From an uncultured Bacteroidota bacterium (GTDB taxonomy: Bacteria; Bacteroidota; Bacteroidia; Chitinophagales; Chitinophagaceae): DNA of 6,219 nucleotides. The stretch covers positions 1 to 6,219 of the forward strand of contig CAIWKU010000109.1 of NCBI GenBank assembly GCA_903913355.1, written 5' to 3'. This document shows, piece by piece, positions 1 through 5,653 of this stretch. The notes under the pieces are model-generated. The model worked only from the letters and a program-made list of their open reading frames with translations. It was not told the origin of the DNA and made no database searches. A program made the position numbers and the translations under genes. Every line of letters starts with the position of its first letter. Positions within the stretch are counted from its first letter, which is position 1.

Positions 1-102
1 AATTTCTTTATCTGCTATTCTTAAATTTTTTCGTGCGGAGGCAAGTTGGTACATTTAGTATAGTAATTCGGCTATTCTATACAAGTAACTTATCCCTTTG
101 AA
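1..102. other. Short non-coding leader upstream of the thioredoxin-fold gene
   Basis: This AT-rich stretch has no recognisable coding sequence and probably holds the 5' leader or promoter of the gene starting at 103. TACATTTA at 50-57 differs at one position from the Bacteroidota -7 element TAnnTTTG. Its only possible -33 partner is the T-run at 26-31, with a short spacer, so I do not call a promoter. A 6-bp inverted repeat, GTATAG (58-63) and CTATAC (77-82), has a 13-base loop and is too weak to be called a terminator. No Shine-Dalgarno precedes the ATG at 103, which is normal for this phylum. The tail of an upstream gene beyond the left edge cannot be excluded. Confidence 0.4.
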
Positions 103-606
103 ATGAAAAAAATTTATTTGGTTTTCACACTATTATTTTCGGCTATCCTGGTACAGGCAGCCTACTCAGATACGGTGAAACTATATCACCCCGAAGCAAA
201 TGCTTCGAAAGATATTTCTGAAGCCATTAAACAGGCTAAAAATGATAAAAAGCATGTGTTGATACAGGCCGGAGGTAACTGGTGTTCCTGGTGTATCCGA
301 TTCAATGCATTTACTACAGGCGATCAAAAAATGGATTCTGCTATAAAAGCAGATTATATTGTGTATCACCTCAACTATAGTAGTGAGAATAAAAATTACG
401 AAGTATTTAAAAAATATGGCTTCCCTCAACGATTTGGTTTTCCAGTGTTTTTGATATTAGATGGAAATGGAACCCTGATTCATACAGAGAATTCTTCTTA
501 CCTGGAAGAAGGAAAGGGATACAATAAAGGGAAGATTTTAGAATTCCTGCATAATTGGTCGGCCGGTGCGCTGGATGAAGAAAAATATAAATCGGATAAA
601 AAATAA
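103..606 (+). CDS. Exported thioredoxin-fold protein with CSWC motif
   Basis: The 167-residue product starts with a signal peptide: Lys2-Lys3, a hydrophobic stretch at about residues 4-17, then V-Q-A with likely cleavage after Ala19. There is no lipobox cysteine, so a soluble periplasmic protein is expected. The mature part is one thioredoxin-like domain. The redox motif is W60-C61-S62-W63-C64, and F113-P114-V115 fits the cis-proline loop facing the active site. The segment around G105-FPQRFGFPVF and the following LDGNG are typical of small Bacteroidota thioredoxin-family proteins. The lysine-rich C-terminus (residues 161-167) is probably disordered. By family it should carry out thiol-disulfide exchange in the envelope; whether it reduces, oxidises or isomerises, and on which substrate, cannot be read from sequence. 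No DsbD- or CcdA-like partner lies nearby. The next gene starts 30 bases downstream and may be co-transcribed. Family assignment is firm; specific role is unknown. Confidence 0.93.
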   Translation: MKKIYLVFTLLFSAILVQAAYSDTVKLYHPEANASKDISEAIKQAKNDKKHVLIQAGGNWCSWCIRFNAFTTGDQKMDSAIKADYIVYHLNYSSENKNYEVFKKYGFPQRFGFPVFLILDGNGTLIHTENSSYLEEGKGYNKGKILEFLHNWSAGALDEEKYKSDKK

Positions 607-636
607 CCAGCTTTCACATTTAGCTGATAACCGCTT

Positions 637-1122
637 ATGAACCCTAATTTCAGTCAGTTTCAAAAGCAGATTACGCATCCCATTAAGTTCCGTATGTTTC
701 TGCTGAACCGACTGCCTTCTGCATTATTTGCCGGACTACGCATTAAAAATTTTGATTCAGAGAACGCTGTTGTTACAGTTAAATACAAATGGTTCAACCA
801 AAACCCGTTCCGGTCCATGTATTTTGCTATTCAATCAATGGCAGCAGAAATGAGTACGGGTTTATTGGCATCTGCACAAGTGTATAAAAGAAACCCATCA
901 GTAAGTATGTTGGTAGTTGGGTTGGAGGCAAAGTTTTTTAAAAAAGCAGTCGATACCATTTCATTCACCTGCGCAGATGGGGAGGCTATTGATAAACTTG
1001 TTGAAGATGCTATTCTGACCAAACAAGGGAAAACCATTACCTGTAAATCGGTTGGTACAAATATTGCCGGGGAAATTGTGTCAGAATTTTTAATCACCTG
1101 GAGTTTTAAAGCAAAAACCTGA
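637..1122 (+). CDS. DUF4442 family protein, hotdog-fold, possible thioesterase
   Basis: The 161-residue product has no signal peptide or membrane segment and should be cytosolic. Its pattern matches the DUF4442 family, which is related to hotdog-fold acyl-CoA thioesterases such as PaaI/YiiD. A variable N-terminal helical part (about 1-35) is followed by strands (about 36-52) and then N56-P57-F58-R59-S60-M61-Y62-F63, leading into a helix that contains A69-A70-E71. This corresponds to the central hotdog helix, where thioesterases carry their catalytic acid, so Glu71 is a candidate. Later strands (about 91-115 and 132-157) complete the fold. The classical PaaI HGG motif is absent, so activity on acyl-CoA is an inference from fold and no substrate can be named. 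No Shine-Dalgarno is visible; the start is the first in-frame ATG and gives a normal family length. It may be co-transcribed with the thioredoxin-fold gene 30 bases upstream, but no functional link is apparent. Confidence 0.85.
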   Translation: MNPNFSQFQKQITHPIKFRMFLLNRLPSALFAGLRIKNFDSENAVVTVKYKWFNQNPFRSMYFAIQSMAAEMSTGLLASAQVYKRNPSVSMLVVGLEAKFFKKAVDTISFTCADGEAIDKLVEDAILTKQGKTITCKSVGTNIAGEIVSEFLITWSFKAKT

Positions 1123-1194
1123 ATAATTACTTCAAGCAGTATTTTATTAAGTCATTGTAAAATTTCCTGACATTCCATTTGGTTGCAGGAAGAA

Positions 1195-1200
1195 AAGGAG
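1195..1200 (+). promoter_or_regulatory. Strong Shine-Dalgarno AAGGAG for the beta-CASP gene
   Basis: AAGGAG lies 5 bases before the ATG at 1206, inside a longer purine run (1188-1200). It is the only clear Shine-Dalgarno in the window and decides the start: the in-frame TTG at 1179 would put this motif inside the coding region and add nine residues before the conserved MKIAFHGAARTVTGS beginning. Confidence 0.75.
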
Positions 1201-1205
1201 CCCAT

Positions 1206-2606
1206 ATGAAAATTGCATTTCACGGAGCAGCCAGAACCGTAACCGGTTCAAAGCACCTGATTAGTTTACAGAATGGAAAACATCTTTTATTGGATTGTGG
1301 TATGTTTCAGGGAATGGGAAAAGATACCCAGACCCTGAATGAAAATTTTGGATTTGATGCGGGAACAATCGACTACCTGGTTCTTTCGCATGCACATATA
1401 GATCATTGCGGACTGATACCCAAATTGGTGAAAGATGGGTTTAAGGGGGTTATTTATTCTACCCCTGCAACAAAAGAGCTTAGCTCCATCTTATTGGATG
1501 ATTCGGCAGAAATACAAAGAGATGATACCCGCTTTATCAATAAAAGGCGTGCCAAACAAGGACTTCCCCCTTATGCACCTTTATATGATCTGGAAGACGC
1601 GGCCGATGCATTAAACCTGTTTCAGACAGTGGAATATGGTCAGTGGAAAACAATTGAACCCGGAGTAGATGTTATGTTTACAGATGCCGGTCATATTATT
1701 GGCAGTGCTTCTGTGCATCTGCGGATAACCGAGAAGGGCACCACAACCCGACTTACTTTTAGTGGAGATGTTGGCAGGTATAATGACTCGATTCTACGTT
1801 CTCCGGCTGTTTTTGAACAGGCTGATTATATTTTACTGGAAAGCACATACGGAAACAAATTGCACGACGAAATTACGGGCACTGCTGAAACACTCTTGCA
1901 ATGGATACAGAAAACCTGTATTGACAAAAAGGGTAAACTGATCATTCCTGCATTTAGTGTAGGTCGTACCCAGGAGATTTTATATGCATTAAACCAATTA
2001 GAACTGGAAAATAAACTACCAGCGGTTCCTTATTATGTGGATAGCCCATTAAGCCAGGAAGCCACAGAATTGCTTAAAAAATATCCACAATATTTCAATA
2101 AACATATCCGAAAAATCATGGAATCTGATAAGGATCCATTTGATTTCAAGGGACTCAATTTTATAAAATCGGTTGATGAGAGTAAACGGCTAAATGATCT
2201 GCCTCAGCCATGTGTGATCATTTCTGCAAGTGGCATGGCTGATGCAGGAAGGGTGAAACACCATATTATGAATAATATCAGTGATCATAATAATACGATA
2301 CTAATGGTAGGTTACTGTGAACCACATTCTTTGGGTGGGAGGCTGATGAATGGAGCCAAAGAAGTAAAAATATTTGGAGAACAATATCGGGTAATTGCAG
2401 AAATAGGTCAGATGCGCAGCATGAGCGCCCATGGAGATTACGATGATTTATGTCAGTTCATCGCTTGTCAGGCCCCTGCTCTTGTAAAAACTTTATTCGT
2501 TGTTCATGGTGAGTATGATGTGCAGCAGGAATTTGCGGATCGACTCCGGCACAAAGGGTATAATAATGTAGTGATACCCGAGTTGCATTCAGAATTTTAT
2601 CTCTGA
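1206..2606 (+). CDS. Metallo-beta-lactamase/beta-CASP RNA-processing nuclease (Cft2/CPSF73-like)
   Basis: The 466-residue product carries all metal-binding motifs of the MBL/beta-CASP superfamily: Asp30 in LLLDCG (motif 1), H62-x-H64-x-D66-H67 (motif 2), His163 in GHIIGSA (motif 3), Asp188 in SGDVG (motif 4), Glu212 in LESTYG (motif A), His409 in MSAHGD (motif B) and His434 in VVHGE (motif C). The beta-CASP insert spans about 210-400 and includes the typical FSVGRTQE (250-257) and SASGMADAGR (340-349). The C-terminal part is the RNA-specificity (RMMBL) segment. Motif set and length match bacterial COG1236-type proteins, including the Thermus TTHA0252 ribonuclease, which are two-zinc phosphodiesterases cutting RNA in the cytosol. 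All catalytic residues are intact, so an active nuclease is expected; its RNA target is unknown. The KH and other extra domains of archaeal or RNase J proteins are absent. The 83-base gap upstream is large enough for a promoter: TCCATTTG (1174-1181) resembles a -7 element but lacks a well-spaced partner. galK follows after 58 bases. Confidence 0.93.
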   Translation: MKIAFHGAARTVTGSKHLISLQNGKHLLLDCGMFQGMGKDTQTLNENFGFDAGTIDYLVLSHAHIDHCGLIPKLVKDGFKGVIYSTPATKELSSILLDDSAEIQRDDTRFINKRRAKQGLPPYAPLYDLEDAADALNLFQTVEYGQWKTIEPGVDVMFTDAGHIIGSASVHLRITEKGTTTRLTFSGDVGRYNDSILRSPAVFEQADYILLESTYGNKLHDEITGTAETLLQWIQKTCIDKKGKLIIPAFSVGRTQEILYALNQLELENKLPAVPYYVDSPLSQEATELLKKYPQYFNKHIRKIMESDKDPFDFKGLNFIKSVDESKRLNDLPQPCVIISASGMADAGRVKHHIMNNISDHNNTILMVGYCEPHSLGGRLMNGAKEVKIFGEQYRVIAEIGQMRSMSAHGDYDDLCQFIACQAPALVKTLFVVHGEYDVQQEFADRLRHKGYNNVVIPELHSEFYL

Positions 2607-2664
2607 AATATGCAAACTGAAGTAAGTAATAATTAGATAGCCCTATAAACAACTGATTTACCTG

Positions 2665-3840
2665 ATGCCTCAGAACATTCTTACCCGTATTCAAAAAATA
2701 TTTAACCAGCATTTCGGAGAACCCGATTATATCGTTCGCTCACCTGGCCGAATTAATATGATTGGTGAACATACAGATTACAATCTTGGCTTTGTATTAC
2801 CCGCTGCCATAGATAAAGCAATCTATATGGCCATCGGCAAACGAGAAGACCAGGAAATACACCTGGTGGCAGCCGACCTGGAAGCAACCTATGTTACAAC
2901 CATTGAAAATATTGCGTATAGCCATCTTGAATGGCCTGATTATATATTAGGCGTTGTTGATCAATTATTGAAAGCCGGGTATTTGGTAACCGGATTTAAC
3001 CTGGTAGTTGCCGGTGATGTTCCTTTAGGGGCAGGGTTGTCTTCGTCGGCAGCCGTTGAGTGTGCAACCTGCTTTGCGCTAAACACGCTGTTTGCATTGG
3101 GATTGGATAGAAAACAAATGGTACAATTGTCCCAAAAAGCGGAAAACGAATTTGTAGGGGTACAATGTGGTATCATGGATCAGTTTGCCAGTATGTTCGG
3201 AAAAAAAGAACAGGTAATCAAATTGGATTGCAGATCTATAGAATATGCATACATGCCATTTGATACAAGTGATATACAGATTGTATTAATGGATACAGGG
3301 GTAAAACATTCGCTGGCTTCTACTGAGTACAATCAGCGAAGAATAGAGTGTGAAGAAGGTGTTCGAGTTATACAAAAAAAATATCCCACGGTAGTGAGTT
3401 TGCGGGATGCGAATAGTAATATGGTGAATGAATGCCTTAAGACAGGGGATCCCATTGTGTATAATCGGTGCACCTATATTGTTGAGGAAATACAACGTTT
3501 ACAGGATGCTTGTATTAACTTGGTACAGCATGATCTTCCTGCATTTGGCAAAAAAATGTTTGCGACGCATGATGGGCTTAGCCGGTTATACGAGGTTAGC
3601 TGTAAAGAGGCGGATGAACTGGTAGCGGCAGTAAGAAATGAACAAACAGTTGTAGGAGCGAGGATGATGGGTGGTGGATTTGGAGGATGTACCATTAACC
3701 TGGTTAAAAAAGGCCGGTCAGAGGAATTGATAGAAAAAGTAAGCGGTATTTTTTACTCACGGTTTTCCCGACCGCTCAAAACCTATCTGGTGAATATAGA
3801 CGATGGAACTTCTCTGGCATTACTAAACAATGAGCAGTAA
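2665..3840 (+). CDS. galK: Galactokinase
   Basis: This 391-residue GHMP-family kinase phosphorylates alpha-D-galactose at C1 with ATP, the first committed step of the Leloir pathway, in the cytosol. All three GHMP motifs are present. Motif 1, the galactokinase signature, runs from S26-P27-G28-R29 to G34-E35-H36-T37-D38-Y39-N40. Motif 2, the ATP-binding loop, is G117-D118-V119-P120-L121-G122-A123-G124-L125-S126-S127-S128. Motif 3 is M335-G336-G337-G338-F339-G340-G341-C342. By alignment with human GALK1 (Arg37, Asp186), Arg29 and Asp172 (in C168-G169-I170-M171-D172-Q173) are the catalytic arginine and base. Glu35, His36 and Asp38 match the sugar-binding residues and separate it from other GHMP kinases. 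Length is normal for bacterial GalK and the frame is intact, although an 8-A run at 3374-3381 is a potential slippage site. No galT, galE, galM, mutarotase or transporter adjoins it here. The next gene starts 2 bases after the stop, so the two are almost certainly co-transcribed. Confidence 0.97.
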   Translation: MPQNILTRIQKIFNQHFGEPDYIVRSPGRINMIGEHTDYNLGFVLPAAIDKAIYMAIGKREDQEIHLVAADLEATYVTTIENIAYSHLEWPDYILGVVDQLLKAGYLVTGFNLVVAGDVPLGAGLSSSAAVECATCFALNTLFALGLDRKQMVQLSQKAENEFVGVQCGIMDQFASMFGKKEQVIKLDCRSIEYAYMPFDTSDIQIVLMDTGVKHSLASTEYNQRRIECEEGVRVIQKKYPTVVSLRDANSNMVNECLKTGDPIVYNRCTYIVEEIQRLQDACINLVQHDLPAFGKKMFATHDGLSRLYEVSCKEADELVAAVRNEQTVVGARMMGGGFGGCTINLVKKGRSEELIEKVSGIFYSRFSRPLKTYLVNIDDGTSLALLNNEQ

Positions 3841-3842
3841 GT

Positions 3843-5621
3843 ATGCAAAATCAACTAGATTCTGTATATACGGCAAGGGTAGGCGTATACCAGATTGAGA
3901 AAAATAAAATTGCCAAGCAACTAGGGTGGGTAAGCTTGGGCAGACTGGTAATATTTCTGCTTTTTGCCTGGTTCATATATAGTGCTATTCATGACAGATT
4001 TCATCATCTTGATCTGGTTTTTGCCATCCTGGTGATACCTTGTTTTCTTTTCCTGGTAGTTCTTACCAGTAAGTTAAAAAGCCGGAATCGATTTCTGGAG
4101 CAGCTTATAAAAATTAATGAAAACGAAATCGCGATAGCCAATGGGCAGCCTTCTTTTCTGGACAATGGTTCTGCATATGTTCAGGAAAATGGATTTACGG
4201 TCGATTTAACCATATTTGGGCCACACTCACTGTTTCACCTGATAGGCAGGGCAGGTAGTAAAACAGGTAAGGAACAATTGGATAAACGATTATCCAAACC
4301 TTTTTTAGGAACAAAAGAAATAATGGATGCACAAGCCTGCACGAATGAGTTATCAACCAAATTAGACTTCAGGCAAGAACTACTGGCGCATACACTCTTG
4401 TTGCAGGAAGAAGAAGCGTTACCTCAACTTCGCTCTGGTATTTCTCTGGCTGATTTTTCAGTATTGGATAGTCAAGCCTGGCGTTTCCTTTCTATCTTTT
4501 GGCCCTCAGTTGGGATAATTATTACGCTATTCTGTATTTGGAAAAATCAGTACAGCAGTATGTTGGCTTTTGGTTTAGTTGGGCTGATGATATTGTCGCT
4601 GATATTCAAAAAAACTAACCAACTATACCATCATCTCTCCAAAAGAAGTTATCTCTATAACCAATATGCAGTATGTTTTGAACTGATTTGTAATGAAAAA
4701 TTTGAACATCCGTATCTGGTTCAAAAACAAGCTGAGATCAAAAGGGCGGCTGCTGCCTTTACACGGTTGGCGAAACTAAGCGGAGTGTTTGACCTTAGAA
4801 CGAGTTTGTTTTCATTCATTTTTAATGGGCTCTTTTTTTTCGAACTGCATTGTGCAAAAGCCTACCTGCAATGGATCAAGCAAAACCAGCCAGAAATCAA
4901 TACCTGGTTTGACACTTTGGGTGAAATAGAACTCATGAATTCGCTGGCAGGGTTTCAGTATAATCATCCCAGTTTCATTTTTCCGAAACCAAATCAAAGT
5001 ACACTGTCGATAGAGGCAACCGGAATGGGGCACCCGCTGATGAACGAGGAAAAAGCGGTTGTTAATGAGATTACTATTGGCCAGCATGGAAAACTTCATT
5101 TGATTACAGGATCAAATATGTCCGGGAAAAGTACTTTTTTACGTACACTCGGCTTAAATATGCTTTTGGCGCAATCAGGAGCACCGGTATTTGCAGATAG
5201 TTTTGTTTTTAGTCCGGTTCAATTACTTACTTCCTTTCACCATATAGATTCTTTAGCAGAAAGCACTTCTTATTTTTATGCCGAATTGAAATCACTTCAA
5301 TCCATTATACAGGAAGTAGAGAAAGGCACCCCCTCACTGGTATTACTGGACGAAGTGATGCGGGGAACCAATTCAAAAGACAAACATAATGGAACAGCTT
5401 CACTGATTAAAAAATTACAGCAATTCCCCTGTCTTACCCTGATTGCCACCCATGATACCGAATTAGGAATTTTGGCCGACACTTACCCGGGGGATATTGA
5501 AAATTTTTGTTTTGAAAGCGAGTTGACCGATAAAGGATTATCTTTTGATTTCAAAAAGAAGAAAGGGGTTGCACAAACAACCAATGCCACTTACCTGATG
5601 CAGCAAATGGGTATTATTTGA
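3843..5621 (+). CDS. Membrane-associated MutS-related ATPase (MutS domain V)
   Basis: This 592-residue protein has a C-terminal MutS-type ABC ATPase on a membrane-spanning N-terminal half. Two hydrophobic helices lie at about 29-49 and 57-76, and a second pair at about 214-233 and 238-256. Between and after them is a helical region (about 125-205 and 260-370) that resembles the MutS core/lever domain (for example GKEQLDKRL at 142-150). The ATPase begins near 385 and has Walker A G423-S-N-M-S-G-K429-S-T431, S474-T-S-Y-F-Y-A-E-L (the MutS signature region), Walker B L501-L-D503-E504 followed by V-M-R-G-T-N, and the switch histidine in A535-T-H537-D. The C-terminal N581-A-T-Y-L-M-x-x-M-G resembles the dimer-interface end of MutS proteins. 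The N-terminal mismatch-recognition domain with its Phe-x-Glu motif is missing, so it is not the repair protein MutS1; it also lacks the Smr domain of MutS2. Members are common in Bacteroidota, usually named only 'MutS-related' or 'DNA mismatch repair protein MutS'. Function is unknown; ATP binding is well supported. Confidence 0.88.
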   Translation: MQNQLDSVYTARVGVYQIEKNKIAKQLGWVSLGRLVIFLLFAWFIYSAIHDRFHHLDLVFAILVIPCFLFLVVLTSKLKSRNRFLEQLIKINENEIAIANGQPSFLDNGSAYVQENGFTVDLTIFGPHSLFHLIGRAGSKTGKEQLDKRLSKPFLGTKEIMDAQACTNELSTKLDFRQELLAHTLLLQEEEALPQLRSGISLADFSVLDSQAWRFLSIFWPSVGIIITLFCIWKNQYSSMLAFGLVGLMILSLIFKKTNQLYHHLSKRSYLYNQYAVCFELICNEKFEHPYLVQKQAEIKRAAAAFTRLAKLSGVFDLRTSLFSFIFNGLFFFELHCAKAYLQWIKQNQPEINTWFDTLGEIELMNSLAGFQYNHPSFIFPKPNQSTLSIEATGMGHPLMNEEKAVVNEITIGQHGKLHLITGSNMSGKSTFLRTLGLNMLLAQSGAPVFADSFVFSPVQLLTSFHHIDSLAESTSYFYAELKSLQSIIQEVEKGTPSLVLLDEVMRGTNSKDKHNGTASLIKKLQQFPCLTLIATHDTELGILADTYPGDIENFCFESELTDKGLSFDFKKKKGVAQTTNATYLMQQMGII

Positions 5622-5653
5622 TTCTTCACGTGTATTTTCAAAAATTAGGGCAT

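Noticed and set aside
50..57. TACATTTA as a Bacteroidota -7 promoter element for the first gene
   Set aside because: The last base differs from the consensus and the only upstream partner is a T-run at a short spacing, so it is too weak to annotate.
608..626. Inverted repeat CAGCT / AGCTG with a 9-base loop in the gap between the first two genes
   Set aside because: Only 5 bp of stem and no U-tract follows, so it does not qualify as an intrinsic terminator.
1154..1181. ATTG (1154-1157) plus TCCATTTG (1174-1181) as a promoter for the beta-CASP gene
   Set aside because: The second base of the -7 element is wrong and the 16-base spacer is shorter than the usual range; left as a remark in the gene entry.
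1179..1205. TTG start giving a 475-residue beta-CASP protein
   Set aside because: It would bury the strong AAGGAG inside the coding region and add nine residues before the conserved beginning of the domain.
2458..2712. Minus-strand open frame of 84 codons across the beta-CASP/galK junction, and other antisense frames at 181-429, 831-1097, 2961-3176, 3286-3495, 3474-3695, 4812-5099 and 5297-5482
   Set aside because: All lie opposite genes with firm domain evidence, and their translations show no recognisable domain or protein-like composition.
3428..3625. Plus-strand 65-codon frame inside galK
   Set aside because: It lies entirely within galK in another frame and has no recognisable features.
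3843..5621. Naming the MutS-like gene mutS and calling it canonical mismatch repair
   Set aside because: The mismatch-recognition domain is missing and membrane helices are present, so the repair name would mislead.
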